Assembly: GCA_025363375.1 (NCBI GenBank)
Contig: JANYDZ010000331.1
Span: 1 to 5,513 of the forward strand
Reading direction: 5' to 3'
Length of the DNA stretch: 5,513 nt
Source of the DNA: Hyphomicrobiales bacterium
Lineage (GTDB): Bacteria > Pseudomonadota > Alphaproteobacteria > Rhizobiales > Beijerinckiaceae
Shown: one piece after another, positions 1 to 5,096 of the stretch
Position numbering within the stretch: the stretch's first letter is position 1
Layout of the letters: every line of letters starts with the position of its first letter
The notes under the pieces: model-generated
The model's input: only the letters and a program-made list of their open reading frames with translations
Database searches by the model: none
Told to the model about the DNA's origin: nothing
Translations under genes and position numbers: made by a program

Positions 1-1264
1 CTTTCAACGCGTCCTTGGGCTCATCCTCCTCGCGAATGATGCGGATGACCTCGTCAAGATGCAGGAAGACGATGAGCATTCCCGACAGCACTTCGAGGCG
101 GCGCTCGATTTCACGCAGGCGATGACGCGAACGGCGCAGCAACACGTCGCGCCGGTGATCGAGCCACTGCTTGAGCGCGTCCGCGAGCGAAACCACGCGC
201 GGCACGACGCCATCGACGAGCACGTTCACATTGACGGGAAAGCGGGATTCAAGCTCGGAGAGCCTGAACAGGCTTTCCATCATCACGGCGGCGTCCACCT
301 CGCGCGAGCGCGGCTGAATGACGACCCGCACGTCTTCGGCCGATTCATCGCGCACATCCGCGACGAGCGGCAGCTTCTTGTCGTTTATAAGTTCGGCCAA
401 CTTTTCGATCAGCCGGCTTTTCTGCACGCCATAGGGAATTTCCGTGACGACGACGACCCAGGTGCCGCGTCCCGTGTCCTCCTTCGTCCAGCGCGAACGC
501 ACACGGAAGGAGCCACGTCCGGTTTTGTAGGTCTCGACGATCTGATCGGGCGTATCGACGACAACGCCTCCGGTCGGAAAATCCGGCCCCGGCACGAAGG
601 CCATGAGCTGTTCCGACGAAGCTTTGGGATGGCTGATCAGATAATAGGCGGCGTCGCAAAGTTCCGCCAGATTATGCGGCGGAATGGAGGTGGCCATGCC
701 CACGGCTATGCCCTGCGAACCATTGGCGAGCAGGTTCGGCAGCGCGGCCGGCAGGACGATCGGCTCTTTCTGATCGCCGGAGTAATTGTCGCGGAAATCG
801 ATCGAATCCTCGTCGATCCCCTCCAGCAACAGCCGCGCCACATCGGTCATGCGCGCTTCGGTGTAGCGATAGGCGGCGGCGGAATCGCCGTCGATATTGC
901 CGAAATTGCCCTGCCCGTCGACGAGCGGGTAGCGCGAGGCAAAATCCTGCGCAAGGCGCACCAGCGCGTCGTAAATCGCTTGATCGCCGTGCGGATGGAA
1001 CGAGCCCATGACGTCGCCGACGATTTTGGCGCATTTTTTGAAAGCGGTGCCGGGATCGAGCTTGAGAATTTGCATGCCGTAGAGAATGCGGCGATGTACC
1101 GGCTTCAGCCCGTCGCGAGCGTCGGGCAAGGCTCGGCCCATGATGGTGGAGAGCGCATAGGCCAGGTAGCGCTCCTCCAGCGCCTCGCGTAAATTGACGG
1201 GGTCGGGCGTCGCGGGCCCCGCAGGCGGGGGAAGGCGCGGGGGAAGGCTTGGTGTTCTGGCCAT
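1..1264 (-). CDS. parC: DNA topoisomerase IV subunit A (ParC), N-terminal 421 codons, runs off left edge
   Basis: Seen: an uninterrupted minus-strand frame with the type IIA topoisomerase breakage-reunion domain. Residues 26-64 (LREALEERYLAYALSTIM, then DARDGLKPVHRRILYGM) open the domain. Residues 83-99 (GDVMGSFHPHGDQAIYD) form the winged-helix, quinolone-pocket region. Residues 112-138 hold YPLVDGQGNFGN and AAAYRYTEAR, with Tyr134 as the predicted DNA-linking tyrosine. Residues from about 365 onward are Arg/Glu-rich coiled coil leading towards the C-gate. Known: ParC pairs with ParE (A2B2) to decatenate daughter chromosomes and relax supercoils using ATP. ParC is favoured over GyrA because of HPHGDQ, where GyrA usually has HPHGDS, and because of recO nearby. 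The family is about 750 residues, so roughly 55% is present and the C-terminal domain is outside the window. Start: an in-frame TAG lies 9 nt upstream of this ATG and the next in-frame Met (42) is inside the core, so this is the only sensible start. Shine-Dalgarno pairing is weak. Residues 5-22 are a Pro-rich leader. Confidence 0.96.
   Translation of the reverse strand, partial: MARTPSLPPRLPPPAGPATPDPVNLREALEERYLAYALSTIMGRALPDARDGLKPVHRRILYGMQILKLDPGTAFKKCAKIVGDVMGSFHPHGDQAIYDALVRLAQDFASRYPLVDGQGNFGNIDGDSAAAYRYTEARMTDVARLLLEGIDEDSIDFRDNYSGDQKEPIVLPAALPNLLANGSQGIAVGMATSIPPHNLAELCDAAYYLISHPKASSEQLMAFVPGPDFPTGGVVVDTPDQIVETYKTGRGSFRVRSRWTKEDTGRGTWVVVVTEIPYGVQKSRLIEKLAELINDKKLPLVADVRDESAEDVRVVIQPRSREVDAAVMMESLFRLSELESRFPVNVNVLVDGVVPRVVSLADALKQWLDHRRDVLLRRSRHRLREIERRLEVLSGMLIVFLHLDEVIRIIREEDEPKDALK
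1225..1248. repeat. Perfect 12-bp tandem duplication in the parC leader
   Basis: The plus strand reads GCGGGGGAAGGC twice in direct succession (1225-1236 and 1237-1248). Twelve is a multiple of three, so on the coding (minus) strand it adds four codons in frame and produces the LPPR/LPPP repeat at about residues 7-14 of ParC, ahead of the conserved domain. This is probably a replication-slippage product in a tolerant segment. Confidence 0.85.
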
Positions 1265-1419
1265 TGGGATGGCCTAAACGACCGTGTGAGTCGCCGCAAG
1301 TTCGCCTTTTGTCCGCGCACAGGGAAGTGTCTGTGAAGCAATCAAGTTGGGCTTGAAACCTGTTAAAGTGTTGCCGCGTTGCACTTGCGCGGTCGGCGGC
1401 GACCACATATGCAGGCCGG

Positions 1420-1449
1420 ACATAGCGCCGTGTGTGTTCACGCACTCAA
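1420..1449 (-). promoter_or_regulatory. Candidate minus-strand promoter directed at parC
   Basis: On the minus strand, TTGAGT (1449-1444) is followed after 18 nt by CTATGT (1425-1420). This resembles the alphaproteobacterial housekeeping pattern TTGAC-N16/18-CTATAT, with the -10 matching in five of six positions. It predicts a start near 1413 and a parC leader of about 150 nt, which is long, so a nearer promoter is also possible. The spacer and -35 overlap an imperfect palindrome at 1430-1445. Assigned by eye. Confidence 0.3.
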
Positions 1450-1466
1450 GACATTTCCGCGCTATG
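1421..1466. repeat. Nested inverted repeats in the divergent parC / small-gene spacer
   Basis: Seen: a perfect 8-bp inverted repeat, CATAGCGC (1421-1428) and GCGCTATG (1459-1466), with 30 bp between the arms. Inside lies a near-palindrome, GTGTGTGTTCACGCAC (1430-1445), with 7-bp arms matching in six of seven positions around a central TT. A third ATAGCG occurs at 1481-1486. Inferred: the inner palindrome has the size and symmetry of a dimeric repressor or activator site and lies where it would cover the -35 elements of both candidate promoters. Which protein might bind is unknown. Confidence 0.45.
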
Positions 1467-1467
1467 C
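1437..1467 (+). promoter_or_regulatory. Weak candidate plus-strand promoter directed at the small exported protein gene
   Basis: On the plus strand, TTCACG (1437-1442) and CTATGC (1462-1467) are separated by 19 nt, giving a predicted start near 1474, about 40 nt before the GTG at 1515. The -35 is poor and the spacer long. What supports it is its mirror relation to the minus-strand candidate: both -10 elements sit in the two arms of the same inverted repeat (CATAGCGC and GCGCTATG). Confidence 0.2.
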
Positions 1468-1483
1468 CATTGATTTTCGAATA

Positions 1484-1500
1484 GCGGCGGTTTTCGCCGC
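1484..1500 (+). promoter_or_regulatory. GC-rich hairpin just before the small gene's ribosome-binding site
   Basis: GCGGCG (1484-1489) and CGCCGC (1495-1500) form a perfect 6-bp stem with a GTTTT loop. The stem ends 3 nt before AGG (1504-1506), the likely Shine-Dalgarno for the GTG at 1515. No T-run follows on either strand, so it does not look like an intrinsic terminator. If transcribed on the plus strand it would sit in the leader and could influence ribosome access. Function is inferred only. Confidence 0.35.
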
Positions 1501-1514
1501 AATAGGCAGCCAGC

Positions 1515-1715
1515 GTGACATCCATGATCAAAATTGTCTCCACCCTTGGCTTCTGCCTGGGCATCCTCATCCTCGGCATTGTCTATTTCAATGGCTTCGG
1601 CGGCAGCGCTGTTGTGGCGGCGGAAGAGGTCTCCTCCTGCAAGATGGTTGATGTGCCGCTCGACGAAGGTTATGGCGTCAGCCGTACTGAATTGCGATGG
1701 GTCTGCGCGCGCTAG
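1515..1715 (+). CDS. Small exported or membrane-anchored protein with a C-terminal cysteine pair, function unknown
   Basis: Seen: a 66-codon frame. Residues 5-25 (from IKIVSTLGF to GIVYF) are a Lys-plus-hydrophobic segment typical of a signal peptide or single N-terminal membrane helix. A possible signal-peptidase site follows SAVVA/VAA at about residues 31-36. The mature part would be about 30 residues, with Cys42 and Cys64 flanking DVPLDEGYGVSR (46-57), so an intramolecular disulfide in the periplasm is plausible. Start: GTG at 1515 has AGG 8 nt upstream; ATG at 1524 (63 residues) is possible but lacks a Shine-Dalgarno. Codons suit the host (GGC, CTC, GTC, ATC common). The gene diverges from parC, and its TAG overlaps the recO stop by 3 nt within a CTAG. 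I do not recognise a named family. The signal-like start and ordered codon use argue for a real gene. Confidence 0.65.
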   Translation: MTSMIKIVSTLGFCLGILILGIVYFNGFGGSAVVAAEEVSSCKMVDVPLDEGYGVSRTELRWVCAR

Positions 1716-2446
1716 GCGCGGGCCAGTTTGGCGATTTCCGCAAGATAGGCGCGCCGCGCTTCGGGCATGGGCAGCCCGCGCGGCGTAAACACGTCCCGCT
1801 CCAGAAAATAGCCTGTGAGCGCGAATCCCGCGGCAATGTCGGCTGAAGTCACGGCTTTGCCGTCCCCTGCGCCTTTAACGAACTCCGGCAAGGCAAGCAT
1901 CCGATCGTGATAAGGCTTTCCAGCCGCGCCGCTGACGGCCCGGCCGGATTTCGGCGAGACATAAATCAAGTCGTCGCGCCTCCCCGTCGCCGCGCATTCG
2001 CCGAAATCGAGGCCAAAGCCGAGTTCCTGCAGCACCGCCAGCTCCAGTCGCACCATCAAGGCCGGCGCCAGTTCGCGTTCACAGAGATGATCGGCGATCA
2101 ATTGCGCCGTCTCGTACAGCGCCTCATGTGGATCGCGTTCCGGCAGCAACCGCAGGCAGGCCCCGGCGAGGTTGATCCCTTGCAGGGCCAATCCCGAATC
2201 CATGATGGAAGAAGCGCGTTGTCTGGTCGGCTCCACCACAAACATTCCCAGATGCTCCTCCAGCCGCGCCCGCCAAACGATATCGACGCTGTTGCCAGGC
2301 TGCAGCAAAGGCTGCATTTTTTGTGAGCGCCCGCCCCGCACGATGCCCAGATGACGCCCATGGGCGCGCGTGAAAACCTCGACGATAACGCTGGTTTCGC
2401 CGTGCTTTTTCAAGCCGATGATGAGGCCTTCGTCACGCCATTCCAT
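1712..2446 (-). CDS. recO: DNA repair protein RecO
   Basis: Known role: RecO works with RecR (and RecF) to load RecA onto SSB-coated single-stranded DNA, and anneals complementary strands, in recombinational repair of gaps. Seen: 244 residues, the normal family length. MEWRDEGLIIGLKKHGETSVIVEV (residues 1-24) opens the N-terminal OB-fold, followed by GRHLGIVRGGRSQKMQPLLQPGN (30-52). The helical middle contains INLAGACLRLLPERDPHEALYE (91-111) and RLELAVLQELGFGLDFGECAATG (133-155). The C-terminal part has IYVSPKSGRAVSG (161-173). The four-cysteine zinc site known from some RecO proteins is absent; only Cys97, Cys122 and Cys151 occur. Start ATG at 2446 has AGGA 9 nt upstream. The gene lies 11 nt after the transporter and is probably cotranscribed with it. 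It ends tail-to-tail with the small plus-strand gene and no terminator hairpin follows. Confidence 0.96.
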   Translation of the reverse strand: MEWRDEGLIIGLKKHGETSVIVEVFTRAHGRHLGIVRGGRSQKMQPLLQPGNSVDIVWRARLEEHLGMFVVEPTRQRASSIMDSGLALQGINLAGACLRLLPERDPHEALYETAQLIADHLCERELAPALMVRLELAVLQELGFGLDFGECAATGRRDDLIYVSPKSGRAVSGAAGKPYHDRMLALPEFVKGAGDGKAVTSADIAAGFALTGYFLERDVFTPRGLPMPEARRAYLAEIAKLARA

Positions 2447-2453
2447 CGGCGCG

Positions 2454-2460
2454 TTTCCTA
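2454..2460 (-). promoter_or_regulatory. recO ribosome-binding site overlapping the transporter stop codon
   Basis: The minus strand reads TAGGAAA from 2460 to 2454. TAG is the transporter stop, and AGGA (2459-2456) is a good Shine-Dalgarno 9 nt ahead of the recO ATG. Stop and binding site share bases, an arrangement that commonly couples translation of two genes on one transcript. Confidence 0.7.
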
Positions 2461-3672
2461 TTTGACCGGCGCTATGCGCGCCAGAAGGATCACTACCCCC
2501 AGCGTCGCGAACATCATTACGCCGGAAAAGGCCGTGACGCCCAGCCAGCCATACGCGGCCCAGAACACGCCACCGATGGAGCCGGCGACGCCTCCACCGA
2601 TATAATAGAGCAACAGGTAAAGCGAGGAAGCCTGCGCTTTGTCACGCTCCACCAATGCCGGCGCCCAGCCGCTGGAAATCGCGTGCGCTCCAAAGAAGCC
2701 GAAGGTCATCACGGCAAGGCCAACGGCAATCGTCACGAGATTGTCGGGGATCATGATCGTGAGGCCTGCAATCATGATGACCAGCGACGCCGTCAACATT
2801 TTTCCGCGCCCGTGTCGACCCGCGAGCCGGCCCATATAGGCCGAAGCAAAACTGCCGATGGGATAGACGATGAAGACCAGTCCCGCGACCGACTGGCTGA
2901 GGCCAAAGGGCGCGCCCTGCAGACGAAAGCCTATGTAATTGTAGACGTTCATGAAACTACCGAGCAGAATAAAGCCTTCAATCACCAGCAGCGCGATCGC
3001 CGGCGTCGTCGCTTGCCGCCAGAACGATTGCGCAAGCCCGGCAAACCGCAGGGGACGCGCGGAAAAATGCCGCGACGGCGGCAAAGCGCGCCAGAAGACA
3101 ATCGCCGACGCAAGTCCGGTGACGGCGATGCCCGCCATAGCCCAGCGCCACGATCCATAATCGGCCAGAAACGCCGCCAGCAACCGCCCGCTCATGCCGC
3201 CGAGCGCCCCTCCGCCAATGTATATGCCGATCGCGGAGGCGACGGCGTCCTTTTCCATCTCCTCGCTGAGATAGGCGAGCGTGACAGCCGGCGCGCCCGA
3301 CAGCGCAAGTCCGCTGAGCGCGCGCAGCCACACGATCGAACTCCAGTTCGGCGCAAACGCCAAAGCCAGCGTCAGCAGCGACGATGAGATCAGCGCGAAG
3401 GTCATCAGCGGTTTGCGCCCGAGCGCTTCGGAGATCGAGCTCGCAAAAACCATGGAGATAGCCATGACAATCGCAGTCAACGACAGCGCCAACGAAGATT
3501 GCGCGGGCGCGACCGAAAACTCCTGCGCGAACCGCGGCAGCACCGGCTGTGTGCAATACAGCACCGCAAAGATGGAAAATCCGCAGGAGAACACCGCGAT
3601 ATTGGTGCGACGGTATTCCGGCGTGCCCGAAGCGATGCGCGCATTCGTCTGTGTGTGCGGGCTCGCGCCCAT
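2458..3672 (-). CDS. Major facilitator superfamily transporter, YnfM-like (drug/sugar efflux type)
   Basis: Seen: 404 residues from the chosen start, rich in hydrophobic segments consistent with 12 membrane helices. Helix 1 is at about 24-42 (IAVFSCGFSIFAVLY, then CTQPVLPRFAQEF). The helix 2-3 loop has SSISEALGRKPLM (78-90), a form of MFS motif A. GLALSGAPAVTLAYLSEE (121-138), IYIGGGALGGMSGRL (150-164), WRALPPSRHF (194-203), FGFFGAHAISSGW (324-336) and ASSLYLLLYYIGG (348-360) match, from memory, the layout of Escherichia coli YnfM. Known: the family uses proton-coupled antiport; the substrate cannot be read from sequence. Start: the frame stays open to an ATG at 3801 (447 residues), but the extra 43 codons include several host-rare ones (ATA, CAA, CCT, TCA, GTT) and 3801 has no clear Shine-Dalgarno. 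ATG at 3672 follows GGCGGA and gives a tail length like YnfM. recO follows after 11 nt. Confidence 0.88.
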   Translation of the reverse strand: MGASPHTQTNARIASGTPEYRRTNIAVFSCGFSIFAVLYCTQPVLPRFAQEFSVAPAQSSLALSLTAIVMAISMVFASSISEALGRKPLMTFALISSSLLTLALAFAPNWSSIVWLRALSGLALSGAPAVTLAYLSEEMEKDAVASAIGIYIGGGALGGMSGRLLAAFLADYGSWRWAMAGIAVTGLASAIVFWRALPPSRHFSARPLRFAGLAQSFWRQATTPAIALLVIEGFILLGSFMNVYNYIGFRLQGAPFGLSQSVAGLVFIVYPIGSFASAYMGRLAGRHGRGKMLTASLVIMIAGLTIMIPDNLVTIAVGLAVMTFGFFGAHAISSGWAPALVERDKAQASSLYLLLYYIGGGVAGSIGGVFWAAYGWLGVTAFSGVMMFATLGVVILLARIAPVK

Positions 3673-3715
3673 AATGTCCGCCAAAGTGCCGCCCGCTGAA
3701 TCGCCTGACGCCGCT

Positions 3716-3744
3716 TGTATCGCAGGGTCCGACGCATCAGGCAA
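3716..3744 (-). promoter_or_regulatory. Weak candidate promoter for the transporter-recO unit
   Basis: On the minus strand, TTGCCT (3744-3739) and GATACA (3721-3716) are 17 nt apart, placing a start near 3709 and a leader of about 37 nt to the ATG at 3672. Matches to consensus are modest (four and three of six). It sits inside the longer alternative reading frame, so if it is real the 3672 start is correct. The 3673-3824 spacer holds no convincing terminator for the upstream oxidoreductase. Confidence 0.22.
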
Positions 3745-3824
3745 AACCCGGGCCGGCCAAACCCCGACGCATTCCGCCTTCTGCCCGTGCGCCAACGGCA
3801 TGCGAGGCCGGGTCGGGCGCAGCG

Positions 3825-4985
3825 CTACTCCCGCGTCGCGTGTCCCATCGCGCCCTCTCCCTCGCGCAAAGCGACCCCGTGTATCTGGGCATAGGCCGGC
3901 CAGTGCTGCGGCGAGGAGCGCGCGTATTGCACGGGCGTGTCGATGCGTTCGCCGAGCGCCGTCGCCGCGTGCCAGGGCCAGCGCGGATTGTCCATGATGG
4001 CGCGGCCAATCGCCACCATATCCGCTTTGCCCGACGCGATGATCTCTTCAGCCTGTTTGGCTTCGTAAATCATCCCGACGGTCATGGTCGCGACGCCGGT
4101 CTCGCGCTTCACGCGCTCGGCAAAATGCACCATGTAGCCGGGCCCCACCTTCGGCAGTTTCATGCCGGGCGCGACGTTGCCCGCCGAGGGCGTGACGTAA
4201 TCCACGCCGATCTCTTTCAACGCTTTCGCGAAGGCGACGCAGTCGTCGAGATTGAGCCCGCCCTCGACCCAGTCCTCGCCGGTGATGCGCACGCCGATCG
4301 GCTTACCCTTCGGAAACGCGTCCCGCACGGCCTGCGTGACTTCGAGGGGAAAGCGCAGTCTGTTTTGCAACGAACCGCCATATTGATCGTCGCGATGATT
4401 GGTCAGCGGCGAGCAGAACTCGTGCAGCAGATAGCCATGCGCCGCGTGAATTTCGATCATGTCGAAACCACAGCGGGCCGCGCGACGCGCCGCCTCGACA
4501 AATTCGCCGCGCACGCGCTTCAACCCGGCGTCGTCAAGCATCCTTGGCGCGCGCCAGCCCTCGGTAAACGCCTCCGGAGACGGCCCCTCGGGTTCCCAGC
4601 CGCCATCGGCCTGGGAAATATAGGGCCCTTTGAAAAGCTCCCACGTCGGCCTTGTCGCCGCCTTGCGTCCGGCGTGGTCGAGCTGGATGCCCATGGGCGT
4701 CGCCGAGAAGTTGCGGATGTCGCCGATGAGTTTTTTCAACGCGGCTTCGTTGGCGTCCGAATAAAGGCCGAGACATCGCGGCGAGATGCGGCCCGCCGCG
4801 CTCACCGCCGTCGCCTCGAGAATGCAAAGCCCCGCGCCGGAAAGCGCGAAGGAGCCCGCATGCTGCCAATGCCAGGGCGAGGCCGTGCCATCGAGCGCGC
4901 TGTACTGGCAAAGCGGCGAAATAATAACGCGGTTTTTCAGCGTGAGATCGCGCAGTTGAATGGGCGTGAAGAGATGCGAGGCCAT
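3825..4985 (-). CDS. Old yellow enzyme family NAD(P)H:flavin oxidoreductase (YqjM/NamA/XenA type ene-reductase)
   Basis: Known: an FMN-dependent TIM-barrel enzyme that uses NAD(P)H to reduce activated C=C bonds (enals, enones, maleimides) and often nitro compounds; cytoplasmic. Seen: 386 residues. LFTPIQLRDLTLKNRVIISPLCQYS (5-29) carries Cys26 and Tyr28, the marks of the thermophilic-like (YqjM) class. GIQLDHAGRKA (99-109) supplies Gln101 and Lys108. EIHAAHGYLLHEF (178-190) has the substrate-anion-binding pair His180/His183 and the proton donor Tyr185. Arg233 and the MVAIGRAI phosphate loop (323-330, Arg328) bind FMN. PVQYAR (351-356) places Arg356 where YqjM has its inter-subunit arginine finger, Arg336; about 30 further residues form a tail beyond the YqjM end. 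All expected active-site residues are present, so it should be active. Start ATG at 4985 has GGGA 6 nt upstream. It lies between a hydrolase and an efflux-type transporter, which fits detoxification, though this is inference. Confidence 0.94.
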   Translation of the reverse strand: MASHLFTPIQLRDLTLKNRVIISPLCQYSALDGTASPWHWQHAGSFALSGAGLCILEATAVSAAGRISPRCLGLYSDANEAALKKLIGDIRNFSATPMGIQLDHAGRKAATRPTWELFKGPYISQADGGWEPEGPSPEAFTEGWRAPRMLDDAGLKRVRGEFVEAARRAARCGFDMIEIHAAHGYLLHEFCSPLTNHRDDQYGGSLQNRLRFPLEVTQAVRDAFPKGKPIGVRITGEDWVEGGLNLDDCVAFAKALKEIGVDYVTPSAGNVAPGMKLPKVGPGYMVHFAERVKRETGVATMTVGMIYEAKQAEEIIASGKADMVAIGRAIMDNPRWPWHAATALGERIDTPVQYARSSPQHWPAYAQIHGVALREGEGAMGHATRE

Positions 4986-4990
4986 GATTT

Positions 4991-4995
4991 TTCCC
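4991..4995 (-). promoter_or_regulatory. Ribosome-binding site of the old yellow enzyme gene
   Basis: The minus strand reads GGGAA (4995-4991), with GGGA ending 6 nt before the ATG at 4985. The encoded protein begins at the usual family position, so this site and start agree. Confidence 0.6.
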
Positions 4996-5013
4996 GTTTA
5001 ACGCGTTGCCGCC

Positions 5014-5043
5014 ATCCTATCCGCGCCTTCGCGCCGATGGCAA
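5014..5043 (-). promoter_or_regulatory. Candidate promoter for the old yellow enzyme gene
   Basis: On the minus strand, TTGCCA (5043-5038, five of six to TTGACA) and TAGGAT (5019-5014, four of six to TATAAT) are 18 nt apart in the 111-nt gap after the hydrolase gene. This predicts a start near 5007 and a leader of about 22 nt. An imperfect hairpin (5019-5038, seven pairs, one mismatch, 4-nt loop) fills the spacer; it lacks a T-run and is not called a terminator. Confidence 0.35.
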
Positions 5044-5096
5044 ACGCATGCGCTATTCAGGTCGAAGGTCGGCCCGTCGATGTCGAGCCGCATGCT

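Noticed and set aside
59..1192. A 377-codon plus-strand open frame opposite parC
   Set aside because: It lies fully antisense to a strongly conserved ParC domain. Its translation is Arg/His/Gly-rich with no recognisable domain, as expected when a GC-rich gene is read on the opposite strand.
1288..1292. GAGTC, a GANTC site for CcrM-type cell-cycle methylation, upstream of parC
   Set aside because: A single site is expected by chance every few hundred bases and no CtrA-like box pairs with it.
672..1445. A 257-codon minus-strand frame extending from inside parC into the spacer
   Set aside because: It is out of frame with ParC, Arg/Ser/Ala-rich with no motif; the ParC frame explains the conservation.
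1379..1651. A 90-codon plus-strand frame overlapping the small gene
   Set aside because: It is low in hydrophobic pattern and codon quality; the 1515-1715 frame has a signal segment and better codon use. The overlapping 1534-1788 frame was dropped for the same reason.
2978..3556. A 192-codon minus-strand frame inside the transporter gene
   Set aside because: It is a frame-shifted copy of the transporter reading and lacks membrane-helix periodicity.
2683..3997. Long plus-strand frames opposite the transporter (2683-3387 and 3281-3997)
   Set aside because: Both are antisense to clear MFS coding sequence and show Arg/Gln/Ala-rich, domain-free translations.
5019..5038. Imperfect hairpin between hydrolase and old yellow enzyme as a terminator
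   Set aside because: The stem has a mismatch and no T-run follows on the minus strand.
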